A DNA stretch of 37,424 bases, from assembly GCF_022690765.1 (NCBI RefSeq), contig NZ_JALCZA010000044.1, positions 1 to 37,424 on the forward strand. Direction: 5' to 3'. Shown in pieces: positions 7,682 to 20,434 of this stretch (its first letter is position 1; every line of letters begins with the position of its first letter). A program made the translations under genes and the position numbers. This DNA comes from Anaeromyxobacter oryzisoli. GTDB lineage: Bacteria; Myxococcota; Myxococcia; Myxococcales; Anaeromyxobacteraceae. The notes beneath the pieces are model-generated. The model ran no database searches. It was given only the letters and a program-made list of their open reading frames with translations, and was not told where the DNA came from.

Positions 7682-7966
7682 TCACCTCGCCCCGGTCGGG
7701 AAGAGGCGGCCGGCGACGAGCACGAGCCCCACCAGCGTCGAGCCTCCCATGTTGTCGTGCGCCGATCTCGCCGAAGGCGCGAGCGGCAAGAAGGGCATGA
7801 GGGATGCGCGCTCCGCCCGAAGCGATCGGCCCTGAAGGAGAAACTGCGAGTGCGGCGTGACCCTCCCTCGCCCGCTGGCCTGCCATTGAAACCGCGGCCG
7901 GCTCCACGGCCCTCGCATCACCCGCCAGTCCGCATCCCCTGCCGGGCAGGGCGCGGATGAGCGCAC
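7682..7966 (-). CDS. Possible small hypothetical protein upstream of the ATPase fusion gene
   Basis: A frame of 94 residues whose last 22 codons (MGGSTLVGLVLVAGRLFPTG) have strong third-position G/C and would form a hydrophobic segment. The upstream half is low-complexity and basic, and a second frame overlaps it, so the real start may be internal, for example the Met beginning MPFLPLAPSARS. It ends 13 bases before the ATG of the fusion gene on the same strand, so it could be a coupled leader or a remnant. No family is recognised. The remaining stretch to 8064 shows no other gene. Confidence 0.25.
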   Translation of the reverse strand: MRSSAPCPAGDADWRVMRGPWSRPRFQWQASGRGRVTPHSQFLLQGRSLRAERASLMPFLPLAPSARSAHDNMGGSTLVGLVLVAGRLFPTGAR

Positions 7967-8064
7967 GACGCCACGTCCGGTGCCCCTTGAACGGCATGTT
8001 GGGTTGGTAATGGCGCTCCGCGACGCCCTCGGAGAGACGTTATGCTACGGAAAGCGGAAGGGGT

Positions 8065-9168
8065 GTGCCCGTGCGTCATGAGTTCCTGACACGGCATCGG
8101 GACGCCATCATCGACCGCGCGCGGGCCAAGGTTGCCGCGAGGCTGGTGCCGCTCGCGTCGCCGATCGAGCTCACGGACGGTGTGCCGGCGTTCCTCGCGC
8201 AGCTCACCGAGCTGCTACGCGAAGAGAGTCGGCCTTCACCTGCTGCCGTCGTTTCGACGACAGTAGGACGTGCTCATGAAGTGCTGGGGACGAGCGCCGA
8301 CTTGCAGGGTGACGTCTTGCTGCGCGGGGGCCTGAGCGTCGCGCAGGTGGTCGAGGGCTATGGTGACGTCTGCCAGGCGATCACGGAGCACGCCGCCGAG
8401 ACGAATGCGACGGTCAGCGTGGACGAGTACCACACGCTCAACCTGTGTCTCGACGTGGCGACCGCCCGAGCGGTGACCGCCTTCTCCGGAGCGCGCGACC
8501 GCCGCACGGCGACCCAGGAGACCGAGCGGCTCGGCGTCCTCGCGCATGAGATGCGGAATCTTCTGTCGACGGCCCTGCTGGCGTACCAGGCGCTGAAGAG
8601 TGGTGCAGTCGGCGTGGACGGCAGCACAGGCGCGGTGCTCGGGCGCAGCCTGCGCGGACTGCGAGACATCATCGACCGCTCGCTGACAGAGGTCCGCCTC
8701 GCCGCCACGCTCCGGAACCCGGAGCGCGTCGAGCTGGGCCAGTTCATCGAGGAGATGGAGGTCGCCGCCGCGCTCGACGCCAAGGCGAAAGGGCTGGCGC
8801 TGAACGTGCCGACCGTCGAGCCGGGGCTGGCGGTCCATGTCGACCGCCCTCTGCTCGCCTCGGCCGTGGGGAACCTCGTCCAGAACGCGATCAAGTTCAC
8901 CCCTGCGGGAGGTCGCGTGTCGCTCATGGGGCACCGGAACGCGACGCAAATCCTCATCGACGTCGAGGACCAGTGCGGTGGGCTCCAGGACGGCCACGCC
9001 GAGACGATGTTCCGGCCGTTCGACCGGAAGGGGGCGAACACCAGCGGCCTCGGACTCGGCCTCAAGATCAGCCACGACGCGGTGACGGCGAACGGTGGCG
9101 AGATCCGCGTTCGCAACCTGCCCGGTAAGGGCTGCGTCTTCAGCATCGCGCTGCCGCCCATCGAGTGA
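8065..9168 (+). CDS. Soluble sensor histidine kinase
   Basis: 367 residues, no membrane segments. The N-terminal 150 residues are helical and resemble RsbRD-type sensor domains (LTRHRDAIIDRARAK at the start). The HisKA dimerisation helix has the phospho-acceptor His161 in LAHEMRNLL. The HATPase domain shows the N box (Asn274 in NLVQNAIKFT), a G1 box DQCGG at 302-306 in place of the usual D-x-G-x-G, and the G2 box GLGLGL at 328-333. It is therefore probably active, with a slightly unusual ATP lid. The GTG at 8065 has GGAAGGGG only about two bases upstream; the GTG at 8071 has better spacing and may be the true start. No response regulator is adjacent, so it is an orphan kinase. Confidence 0.88.
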   Translation: MPVRHEFLTRHRDAIIDRARAKVAARLVPLASPIELTDGVPAFLAQLTELLREESRPSPAAVVSTTVGRAHEVLGTSADLQGDVLLRGGLSVAQVVEGYGDVCQAITEHAAETNATVSVDEYHTLNLCLDVATARAVTAFSGARDRRTATQETERLGVLAHEMRNLLSTALLAYQALKSGAVGVDGSTGAVLGRSLRGLRDIIDRSLTEVRLAATLRNPERVELGQFIEEMEVAAALDAKAKGLALNVPTVEPGLAVHVDRPLLASAVGNLVQNAIKFTPAGGRVSLMGHRNATQILIDVEDQCGGLQDGHAETMFRPFDRKGANTSGLGLGLKISHDAVTANGGEIRVRNLPGKGCVFSIALPPIE

Positions 9169-9204
9169 ATTCGGGCCAGGGCGCGTGGCGCCCCCGAGCC
9201 CGGG

Positions 9205-9303
9205 CTACACGCGTATCAGCTCGCACTGGTCGTTCCCCTTGCGCAAGGCCTTCATGTACTCGAGCTGGTGCAGCCCCCTCCGGGACTGGACGCATGACAG
9301 CAT
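9205..9303 (-). CDS. Possible small peptide or gene remnant between kinase and alcohol dehydrogenase
   Basis: A minus-strand frame from ATG 9303 to TAG 9205-9207: MLSCVQSRRGLHQLEYMKAL then RKGNDQCELIRV. Third codon positions are almost all G or C, as in the real genes here, whereas the other frames are not so biased. It could be the C-terminal end of a divergently transcribed gene lost at its 5' end, and a regulator would be expected at this place next to the operator at 9321-9346. It is too short to assign. Nothing else coding is seen from 9169 to 9430. Confidence 0.25.
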   Translation of the reverse strand: MLSCVQSRRGLHQLEYMKALRKGNDQCELIRV

Positions 9304-9308
9304 GCCGT

Positions 9309-9373
9309 GAAGTTTTTCCGAACGGCCCATGCGCATTCTGGCCGTTTTCCGAAGTCGCGCGCGCGCGTAGGTT
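9309..9373 (+). promoter_or_regulatory. Shared promoter/operator element, copy A (upstream of ADH gene at 9431)
   Basis: Copy A of a four-copy element. GAAG at 9309, then 12 bases to a 26-bp dyad at 9321-9346 with perfect 7-base arms AACGGCC...GGCCGTT, then exactly 20 bases to GTAGGTT at 9367-9373. The box lies 57 bases before the ADH start codon. TAGGTT would serve as a -10 box; the right dyad arm then overlaps the -35 position, as expected for an activator of the AraC or LysR kind. Confidence 0.75.
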
Positions 9374-9430
9374 CCCGGCCACCGACACCCAGCGGCTGCT
9401 CTCCAACCCGATCCCTCGCAAGGAAGCTCC

Positions 9431-10486
9431 ATGTTCAACGCGAAAGCCTACTCCGTCGCCAGCGCGACCTCGCCGTTCGAGCCCACCACGATCCAGCGGC
9501 GCGACCCGACCCCGCACGACGTCCAGATCGAGATCCTCTTCTGCGGCATCTGCCACTCGGACCTCCACGCGGCCCGGAGCGAGTGGAGCGGCATGCCCAC
9601 CGTCTACCCGTGCGTCCCCGGCCACGAGATCGTCGGCCGCGTCACGAAGGTCGGCTCGGCGGTGACCAGGTTCAAGACGGGCGACCTCGCCGGTGTCGGC
9701 TGTCTCGTCGACTCGGATGGCACCTGCCCCGAGTGCCAGACGCACCACGAGCAGTTCTGCCCGAGCGCCGTATTCACCTACAACGCGCCCGACAAGCACA
9801 CCGGCAAGGTCACCTACGGCGGCTACTCCGACAGCGTCGTGGTCGACGAGCGGTTCGTCCTGCGCGTCCCGTCGAACCTCGACCTCGCCGGCGCGGCCCC
9901 GCTCCTCTGCGCCGGGATCACGACCTGGTCGCCCATGCGGCGCCAGGGTGTCACGCAGGGCAAGAAGGTCGGCGTGGTGGGCCTCGGGGGGCTCGGCCAC
10001 ATGGGCGTGAAGTTCGCCCGGGCGCTCGGCGCCCACACCGTGGTCTTCACCACCAGCCCCGCCAAGAAGGAGGACGCGCTCCGGCTCGGCGCGCACGAGG
10101 TGGTGGTCTCGCGGAACGCGAACGAGATGGCGAAGCACGCCGGCAGCTTCGACTTCATCCTCGACGCGGTGTCCGCCGAGCACGACGTGAACGCCTACCT
10201 CCACCTCCTCCGCCGCGACGGCAACCTCACGCTCGTCGGCGCCCCGGAGAAGCCGCACCCGATCTCGGCGTTCGGCCTGATCTTCGGGAACAAGAGCCTC
10301 TCCGGCTCGCTCATCGGCGGCATCCGCGAGACGCAGGAGATGCTCGACTTCTGCGGCGAGCACGGCATCACCGCGGACGTCGAGGTCATCCCGATGCAGA
10401 AGGTCGACGAGGCCTACGAGCGGCTGCTGAAGTCGGACGTGAAGTACCGCTTCTCGATCGACATGGCCTCGCTGAAGGCAGAGTAG
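9431..10486 (+). CDS. Zinc-dependent NAD(P)H alcohol dehydrogenase (YahK/cinnamyl-ADH type)
   Basis: 351 residues, the standard length for medium-chain CAD/YahK-like aldehyde reductases. Catalytic zinc ligands are Cys41 (FCGICHSD), His65-Glu66 (PGHE) and the later Cys in LLCAGIT. The Rossmann motif GLGGLGHMG binds NADP(H). In the structural-zinc lobe, the usual four Cys are reduced to three: Asp96 stands where the first Cys normally is (GCLVDSDGTCPEC), with Cys99, Cys102 and Cys110 kept. The paralog at 14514 keeps all four. The gene has its own copy of the shared promoter element and a Shine-Dalgarno AGGAAG (9420-9425). Likely role: NADPH-dependent reduction of aldehydes to alcohols in the cytoplasm, as part of the redox cluster. 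Followed by strong terminator hairpins. Confidence 0.92.
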   Translation: MFNAKAYSVASATSPFEPTTIQRRDPTPHDVQIEILFCGICHSDLHAARSEWSGMPTVYPCVPGHEIVGRVTKVGSAVTRFKTGDLAGVGCLVDSDGTCPECQTHHEQFCPSAVFTYNAPDKHTGKVTYGGYSDSVVVDERFVLRVPSNLDLAGAAPLLCAGITTWSPMRRQGVTQGKKVGVVGLGGLGHMGVKFARALGAHTVVFTTSPAKKEDALRLGAHEVVVSRNANEMAKHAGSFDFILDAVSAEHDVNAYLHLLRRDGNLTLVGAPEKPHPISAFGLIFGNKSLSGSLIGGIRETQEMLDFCGEHGITADVEVIPMQKVDEAYERLLKSDVKYRFSIDMASLKAE

Positions 10487-10503
10487 ACCGGGAAGGAAAA
10501 TGA

Positions 10504-10522
10504 CCCGGGCGGATCGCCCGGG
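10504..10522 (+). terminator. GC hairpin after ADH gene
   Basis: Perfect stem CCCGGGCG-GAT-CGCCCGGG starting 18 bases after the ADH stop codon. It has no U-tract; together with the second hairpin just downstream it probably ends the ADH transcript. Confidence 0.6.
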
Positions 10523-10533
10523 CCGGGACGTCA

Positions 10534-10572
10534 GGAGCCGGCCTCGCGAGGGGCCGGCTCCTCGTCTTCCGG
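10534..10572 (+). terminator. Rho-independent-like terminator
   Basis: A perfect 10-base stem GGAGCCGGCC...GGCCGGCTCC (10534-10561) with an eight-base loop, followed by TCGTCTTCC, a partial pyrimidine tract. The strongest terminator-like hairpin in the window. It separates the ADH unit from the AKR unit, which then begins with its own promoter element. Confidence 0.75.
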
Positions 10573-10752
10573 GGCCAGGAGGGAACCGCCGCTGCTCCAG
10601 CCTCGTCGGGCGCCGGCACCAGGCTTCGAACCTTCGCCGCCACACCTCGCAGCCGCTCGACGTCGTGCACCCTTGCTTCGGTACCGGCGGGGTCGCCGAG
10701 GTCCGCCGGGAGCGAGCGTTTGGCGTTGCGAGGATGGCGCGCACCCAGCGGT

Positions 10753-12533
<1,781 letters not shown>

Positions 12534-12543
12534 TTCGCAGTGA

Positions 12544-14331
<1,788 letters not shown>

Positions 14332-14379
14332 CGAGGCGAGCGACGTCCAGCCAGACGTAAGCACGTGATTGCTGACCGT

Positions 14380-14444
14380 GAAGACTTCCTGAACGGCCCA
14401 TTCACTATCGACCGGTTCTCCGAAGGCGCGCGGCTGCGTAGGCT
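14380..14444 (+). promoter_or_regulatory. Shared promoter/operator element, copy C (upstream of Tat-ADH)
   Basis: GAAG at 14380, dyad region at 14392-14417 (AACGG...CGGTT, with the right arm altered), 20 bases, then GTAGGCT at 14438-14444, 69 bases before the Tat-ADH start codon. Left half AAGACTTCCTGAACGGCCCA is the best match to the consensus among the copies. Confidence 0.75.
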
Positions 14445-14513
14445 GCGTTGCATCTGCGAGGCGCGCCGTCGGAGCCGCCGATCACCTGAGTGTCTCCAGG
14501 ACTCGAGGACCAC

Positions 14514-15749
14514 ATGAACAACGAGAATGGGAACCTGCCAGCGGAGAGCGCTCCGCATTCCCCCGAGACGAGGAACCTGAGCCGGCGCGGCTTCATGATG
14601 ACGACCGCGCTGGCCGTCGCCGGGGCAGGCGCCGCCGGGATCCTGAAGCCGTCGCCCGCGGACGCGGCGACCGACGCGAAGAAGAAGAGCTACGGCCAGG
14701 GGCCCTTCCCGGCCGAGGGGATGGCGCTGTCCTCGTCCCAGGGCCCGCACCAGCTCATGAAGTTCCAGCGCCGCGCGCTGGGGCCCAAGGACGTCGCGAT
14801 CAAGCTCCACTACTGCGGCATCTGCCACTCCGACATCCACCACGGCCGCGAACACTGGCGGAAGGAGACGTATCCGCTCATCACCGGGCACGAGCTGGCC
14901 GGCGTCGTGGTGGCGGTCGGCTCGAGCGTCAGCAGGTTCAGGGTCGGCTCCCGCGTGGGCGTGGGCTGCATGGTGAACTCGTGCCGGCACTGCGGCCCGT
15001 GCGAGGCGGGGATGGAGCAGTACTGCGAGAACGGCAACGTCCTCACCTACGGCTCGAAGGACCGCGACGGCACGATGACCCACGGTGGCTACTCGACCTT
15101 CAACGTCGTGGACGAGGACTTCGTCATCGAGATCCCCGAGGTCATCGATCTCGCACACGCCGGGCCGATGATGTGCGCCGGCATCACCGTCTACTCTCCC
15201 CTCCGCCGGTGGAGCGTCGCCCCGGGGAAGAAGGTCGGCGTCGTGGGGCTCGGCGGCCTCGGCCACATGGCCGTGAAGATCGCCACCGCGATGGGCGCCG
15301 AGGTGACCGTGCTCACGACGTCCGGCGCAAAGGTCGAGGACGCGAGGCGGTTCGGCGCCAGGACGGTGATCGTGAACGAGCCCGGCGCAGACCTCTCGAA
15401 GCACAGGCGGTCGCTCGATTTCATCCTCGACACCGTCCCGTACCAGCACGACCTGGAGCGGCTCATCCCGCTGCTGAAGATGGACGCCACCCTCTGCATG
15501 GTCGGCGTCGGGAAGACCACCGAACCGCACCAGCTCGGCCCCTTCTCGCTCCTGCGCTCCCGCAACTCGTTCGCGAGCTCGCAGATCGGCGGCATCCGGG
15601 AGACCCAGGAGCTCGTCCACTTCTGCGCCCAGCACGGCATCCGGCCCGAGATCACGAAGATCCCCATGTCCGGCGTCGACGACGCCTGGAACAAGGTCGT
15701 CGACAAGGCGGCCCGGTACCGGTTCGTCATCGACATGACGAACGCCTGA
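14514..15749 (+). CDS. Tat-signal zinc alcohol dehydrogenase (periplasmic, CAD/YahK type)
   Basis: 411 residues. The first 52 residues are an export signal: twin Arg24-Arg25 in NLSRRGFMMT, a hydrophobic core of Ala and Gly (about 28-45) and a probable cleavage site after ADA (49-51). The mature part is a complete CAD-like enzyme: catalytic Cys104 (YCGICHSD), His126-Glu127, Cys in MMCAGIT; structural zinc Cys157, Cys160, Cys163, Cys171; Rossmann GLGGLGHMA. An NAD(P)H-dependent enzyme exported by Tat is unusual, because free cofactor is not expected in the periplasm; Tat exports folded proteins, so the cofactor may travel bound, as known for glucose-fructose oxidoreductase. ATG at 14514 is chosen over the upstream in-frame GTG (14490) because of GAGGAC 4 bases before it. 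Same operon as the AKR at 15838. Confidence 0.9.
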   Translation: MNNENGNLPAESAPHSPETRNLSRRGFMMTTALAVAGAGAAGILKPSPADAATDAKKKSYGQGPFPAEGMALSSSQGPHQLMKFQRRALGPKDVAIKLHYCGICHSDIHHGREHWRKETYPLITGHELAGVVVAVGSSVSRFRVGSRVGVGCMVNSCRHCGPCEAGMEQYCENGNVLTYGSKDRDGTMTHGGYSTFNVVDEDFVIEIPEVIDLAHAGPMMCAGITVYSPLRRWSVAPGKKVGVVGLGGLGHMAVKIATAMGAEVTVLTTSGAKVEDARRFGARTVIVNEPGADLSKHRRSLDFILDTVPYQHDLERLIPLLKMDATLCMVGVGKTTEPHQLGPFSLLRSRNSFASSQIGGIRETQELVHFCAQHGIRPEITKIPMSGVDDAWNKVVDKAARYRFVIDMTNA

Positions 15750-15819
15750 CGCCGAGCGGAACCTCGCTCGCCGACCGCCGACCGACCGGCCGCCGGCGAG
15801 CGCGCAGCATCCTTCCTGA

Positions 15820-17034
<1,215 letters not shown>

Positions 17035-17126
17035 GCGGGGCTCCGCGCCTGCGACTCCAGCGCTCGCGAAGCCGCCTCGAAGAGGACAAGCGCACTCGAC
17101 GGAGCACGCGATTCGATCGTTTCGAC

Positions 17127-17315
17127 GGTGGCCGGCGAGACGCGCCCTCCGCACCGAGCCGGAGGAGCTTCCTGCTCGCAGGCGCCGGCCTCGCCACGAC
17201 GCCGCTGGTGTCGAGCTTGCACGGTTTCTCACGCGGCCCTCGACAGCCGCCCCAAGCGGATCAAGGCATCGGTCGAGGGCTCGCTCAGGCGACCCAGGAC
17301 CGACGTCGAAGGTAA
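17127..17315 (+). pseudogene. Remnant of a third Tat-signal protein
   Basis: The frame reads APSRRSFLLAGAGLATTP then LVSSLHGFSRG, a textbook Tat signal (S-R-R-S-F-L plus a hydrophobic Ala/Gly core), directly after the Tat-AKR. It has no ATG, GTG or TTG start and ends at TAA (17313-17315) after about 35 further codons with no recognised domain. Probably the leftover of another exported oxidoreductase of this unit. Chance cannot be excluded. Confidence 0.4.
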
Positions 17316-17516
17316 CGAACTGGGCGCGCCTGGTGGACGTGGCTCGTGGACGCCGGACCGACTCTCCGTCGTCGCTCTGAGACTTTCCGTCAACCATTGC
17401 CAGCACTCCTCGTGGATGAGCCCGATACAGGCCGGATGAAGCTCCGAGAATCCTCGCCTGCAGACCTTGCACAATTCGGCCTGACCGGTCACGGTCCCCC
17501 TCTCGTCCGTCACCAT
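17229..17516 (-). CDS. Possible small Cys-containing protein
   Basis: From the ATG at 17516 the frame gives 95 residues. The first half has ELCKVCRRGFSELHP followed by ACIGLIHEECWQWLTESLRA, i.e. C-x2-C, then two more Cys, a spacing compatible with a zinc-binding module. The second half is Ser/Pro-rich and looks disordered. A longer frame with GTG at 17585 is possible. Third-position bias is moderate, weaker than in the neighbouring enzymes. It overlaps, on the opposite strand, the Tat-signal remnant at 17127-17315, so the two cannot both be functional as drawn. No family assigned. Confidence 0.35.
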   Translation of the reverse strand: MVTDERGTVTGQAELCKVCRRGFSELHPACIGLIHEECWQWLTESLRATTESRSGVHEPRPPGAPSSLPSTSVLGRLSEPSTDALIRLGRLSRAA

Positions 17517-17753
17517 CCCTCGCTCTGTCACCAGTGTTCTCCCCGCCGCCCATTGGCGATGCCGTGCACCTCGAGCGGCGGGCACAGTGATAGCCCTCGA
17601 CCAGGTCCTCGAAAACGGGCGAGAAGCGGATGGGCACTTCAGGATCGCTTCACGATTGCCAGGGCGTCGCGGGGAAGCTGCGCAGTCCGACCCCGCACCC
17701 GAGGGCCGGCGTGATCACGTGCACGCTCCGCCGGGCGCCGGCCAGGAGCCCAT

Positions 17754-17818
17754 GAAGATTTCCTGAACGAGCCATCCGCGATCCGCTCGTTTCGCGCCTT
17801 CCGTCTTCGCCGTAGAAC
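17754..17818 (+). promoter_or_regulatory. Shared promoter/operator element, copy D (upstream of flavoprotein gene at 17878)
   Basis: GAAG at 17754, dyad at 17766-17791 with arms AACGAG...CTCGTT, 20 bases, then GTAGAAC at 17812-17818, 59 bases before the start codon. The arm change G to A is matched by C to T on the other arm, so symmetry is kept: evidence that the dyad itself is selected, not only the sequence. Confidence 0.75.
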
Positions 17819-17877
17819 CTGCGCATCGAGCGAGTGCACGTGCACTCCACTCACCAGCGCAGCGAGGAAGAGAACAG

Positions 17878-18414
17878 ATGCGAAAGCGAGTCCTGATCAT
17901 CTCGGCGAGCCCGCGGAAGGGCGGAAACTCGGACACCCTGTGCGATCGGTTCCAGCAGGGAGCAGCCGAGGCTCACCATCACGTCGAGCGCGTCTTCCTG
18001 GCGGACCGGACCATCGGGTACTGCGCTGCGTGCAGTGCCTGCCGCGGCAGCGGGGAGTGCGTGCAGGACGACGACATGCGCACCTTGCTCGAGAGCATGA
18101 TCGCTGCCGACGTCATCGTGCTCGCGACCCCCGTCTACTTCTTCGGCATGTGCGCGCAGCTCAAGACCGTCATCGACCGGACGGTCGCGAGGTACACGGC
18201 CATCGCGAACAAGGAGTTCTATTTCATCGTGACGGCCGCGGTCGGCAGCAAGCGCCCGCTGGAGCGGACCATGGAAGGCCTTCGCGGGTTCACCTCGTGC
18301 CTGACCGGGGCGAAGGAGAAAGGCATCGTCTACGGCACGGGCGCATGGGAGATTGGCGACATCCTTTCACGTCCGGCTTTCGAGGAGGCGTACGAGATGG
18401 GGAAGTCGGTGTGA
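17878..18414 (+). CDS. Flavodoxin-like NAD(P)H-dependent FMN reductase family protein
   Basis: 178 residues, a single flavodoxin-fold domain of the NADPH-dependent FMN reductase/iron-sulfur flavoprotein type. The FMN phosphate loop is SASPRKGGNS (9-18). A Cys cluster, YCAACSACRGSGEC, follows at about 48-61, as in families that use Cys pairs for redox or cluster binding. The ATPVYFFGMCAQLKTVIDR stretch (about 83-101) forms the second FMN loop. SD GAGGAAGAG about 7 bases before ATG. It has its own copy of the shared promoter element and is followed 24 bases later by the cupin gene. Likely role: two-electron reduction of quinones, flavins or nitro/enone compounds. The 3' 337 bases of this gene are duplicated at 21822. 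Confidence 0.9.
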   Translation: MRKRVLIISASPRKGGNSDTLCDRFQQGAAEAHHHVERVFLADRTIGYCAACSACRGSGECVQDDDMRTLLESMIAADVIVLATPVYFFGMCAQLKTVIDRTVARYTAIANKEFYFIVTAAVGSKRPLERTMEGLRGFTSCLTGAKEKGIVYGTGAWEIGDILSRPAFEEAYEMGKSV

Positions 18415-18463
18415 TGTGACCGGACCGAATCGGATCGCATGAACATGAACACGCTCGCCACGA
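18078..18463 (+). repeat. 386-bp direct repeat, copy 1 (intact locus)
   Basis: Matches 21822-22207 at an offset of 3744 bases with only about eight mismatches. It covers the 3' part of the flavoprotein gene, the short intergenic gap and the first 25 bases of the cupin gene. Confidence 0.9.
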
Positions 18464-18957
18464 CGTTGACCTCGCTTGCGCTGCTCACCTCGCCTCCCGC
18501 ACCCGGCACCTCCGCGGCGCCTCCAGCCCAGGAGTCGCAGGCCGTGCGTGTCACCCGCGCCGGCTCGCAGGCGTCCCGAAGAGGCCCGGCCGAGAGCTTC
18601 ACCGGCTCGGTGCGCGTCGATCCGCTGTTCCAGGCGCCCCAGCCGGCGCGCACGTCCGGCGCGTACGTGACCTTCGAGCCGGGCGCCCGCACGGCATGGC
18701 ACACCCATCCGCTGGGCCAGACGCTGATCGTCACGTCCGGCGTCGGACGCGTGCAGCGCTGGGGCAGCTCGATCGAGGAGATCCGGCCCGGAGACGTCGT
18801 CTGGATTCCGCCCGGGCAGAAGCACTGGCACGGCGCTTCGCCGACCACGGCCATGACGCACCTCGCGATCCAGGAGCTGCTCGACGGCAAGGCCGTCGAG
18901 TGGCTCGAGAAGGTGACCGACGAGCAATACGGCGGGGCGGCGTCCGCCCCCCGATGA
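18439..18957 (+). CDS. Secreted cupin, hydroxynitrile-lyase (GtHNL)-like
   Basis: 172 residues. An N-terminal signal peptide (about 1-27, [15 protein letters not shown]) precedes a single-domain bicupin-type barrel. Metal ligands are visible: His88, His90 and Gln94 in WHTHPLGQ, and His129 in [10 protein letters not shown]. The sequence after it, [21 protein letters not shown], is typical of the small manganese cupins related to Granulicella (R)-hydroxynitrile lyase. In other genomes these cupins occur beside AKRs, ADHs and CMD proteins, as here. Predicted to act outside the cytoplasm, which fits the Tat-exported ADH and AKR. Substrate unknown; the HNL activity is known only for a few members. 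Confidence 0.88.
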   Translation: MNMNTLATTLTSLALLTSPPAPGTSAAPPAQESQAVRVTRAGSQASRRGPAESFTGSVRVDPLFQAPQPARTSGAYVTFEPGARTAWHTHPLGQTLIVTSGVGRVQRWGSSIEEIRPGDVVWIPPGQKHWHGASPTTAMTHLAIQELLDGKAVEWLEKVTDEQYGGAASAPR

Positions 18958-19008
18958 GTCATCGGGCTCGTCCACCGCGAGCATGGCGGCGACACGCGCG
19001 CTCGTACG

Positions 19009-20289
19009 TCAAGCTGCCGCGAGCGCTCGCTCGAGGATCTCGACGGCGCGCGTCGCGCCGTCCTCGGTGCGCACACGCTCGCCGACGTCGTGCGCGCGCG
19101 CCCGGATGCCGTCGTCCCCGACGGCGCGAGAGATCGCCGCCGCGAGGCGATCCACGGTGAGCCGCTTCCGTGGGATCGGCGCCGGGCCGGCGCCGAGATG
19201 CGCCACCCGGTGAGCCCAGAACGGTTGATCCGTCCCGACCGGCACGACGACCTGCGGAACGCCGGCGCGAAAGGCTGCGCCCGTCGTGCCCGCGCCACCG
19301 TGATGCACGACGGCCGGCGCCCGCGGAAACACCCACGCATGCGGCGCCGAGTCGATCGCGAGCACCGTCGGGGGCAGCTCGCGCGCCTGGGCGTGCAACT
19401 CGGCCCACCCGGAGAAGATGATCCCGCGCTGCCCAGCGCGCGCGAGCGCCGTCACGATCGTCCTCACGTCGGCGGCGGGATCCGTGCTCGGCATGCTGCC
19501 GAACCCGACGCAGACCGGCGCCGGACCGGACGCGAGGAACTCGGCGAGCGCGCGCGGCGGGGTCCAGCCCGCGGGCTCGTCGAGGAACCAATAGCCGGTC
19601 ATGTGGAGGTACGGCTCCCAGTCCCGGGGACGGGGCAGGACGGTCGGGCTGACGCCGACGAGCACCGGCGGCGCGGCCTTGCGGAGCGTGTCGAAGATCC
19701 ACCCCTCCCACGGCGGCAGGCCGAGCACCTCCCGGCGCAGCCGGAGCGCGCTCTCGCGGCTCATCCGCCAGATGATCCGATCCGCCGCCCAGTGGCTCAG
19801 GCGGTTATAGCCGGGGATCCAGCTCGGTCCCGGGGGGAAGAGCGGGCTCGGGAGCTCGCGCGTGGGGAACGCCGCCTGGAGCATCGCCGCGAAGTACTTG
19901 ATGCCCAGCTTCTCCGCGATCGAGAGCGCGGCGAACGACGTCAGCGCGCCGTAGCCGACGGCCTCCGCGCCCTCGCACGCGGGGAGCGCCTCGGCCGTGT
20001 ACCTCGTCATGTGCTGGGCGAAGACCTCCATGACCCGCCGGATCAGCGCGAGGTTCCCTTTCCGGCTCAGGCCGTCCATCTCGCCGGCCAGCTCGCGGAG
20101 CCGCTCCGGGGTGGGCCACTCGTCCGCGCCCGCTGGATGGAAGGCCACTCCGTACTCTCTCGCGAGCGGCTCGAACGCGCGCGGCGCGACCACGGTGGCG
20201 GCATGGCCGGCCCGCGCGAGGGCGCGAGCGAGCGCGATGTACGGCTGGACGTCGCCGCGCGTGCCGGCGGTCAGCAGGGCGATGCGCAT
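19009..20289 (-). CDS. UDP-glycosyltransferase, GT1/GT28-like (sterol/macrolide glycosyltransferase type)
   Basis: 426 residues from the ATG at 20289 (MRIALLTAGTRGDVQPYIAL), which starts directly with the first beta-strand of a GT-B fold and has GGAGG 11 bases upstream; a longer in-frame start at 20343 adds only a low-complexity tail. The N-terminal acceptor domain ends at about 245. The C-terminal donor domain carries the signature HHGGAGTTGAAFRAGVPQ (329-346) and the sugar-binding Asp354-Gln355 (VGTDQPFW). This resembles fungal and bacterial sterol 3-beta-glucosyltransferases and antibiotic glycosyltransferases. Substrate cannot be read from sequence. It lies in the segment bounded by the 386-bp repeats, together with the hydrolase at 20435. 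Confidence 0.88.
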   Translation of the reverse strand: MRIALLTAGTRGDVQPYIALARALARAGHAATVVAPRAFEPLAREYGVAFHPAGADEWPTPERLRELAGEMDGLSRKGNLALIRRVMEVFAQHMTRYTAEALPACEGAEAVGYGALTSFAALSIAEKLGIKYFAAMLQAAFPTRELPSPLFPPGPSWIPGYNRLSHWAADRIIWRMSRESALRLRREVLGLPPWEGWIFDTLRKAAPPVLVGVSPTVLPRPRDWEPYLHMTGYWFLDEPAGWTPPRALAEFLASGPAPVCVGFGSMPSTDPAADVRTIVTALARAGQRGIIFSGWAELHAQARELPPTVLAIDSAPHAWVFPRAPAVVHHGGAGTTGAAFRAGVPQVVVPVGTDQPFWAHRVAHLGAGPAPIPRKRLTVDRLAAAISRAVGDDGIRARAHDVGERVRTEDGATRAVEILERALAAA

Positions 20290-20434
20290 CGTGAGGCCGC
20301 CTCCACGCCGGCCAGCTTGCCGGACGTCGGTCCGGTCCTTCACGAAGCGTAAGAAGACGCGATCGGCGCGACTAGTAAAGAGGCAGATCGCCGCCCGGGA
20401 CGCGGTGAGGCCGTGTACGCGACGAGGCGACGCC

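Noticed and set aside
18421-18438. Second operator copy between flavoprotein and cupin genes
   Set aside because: No dyad or GTAGG box here; the two genes are only 24 bases apart and are probably co-transcribed.
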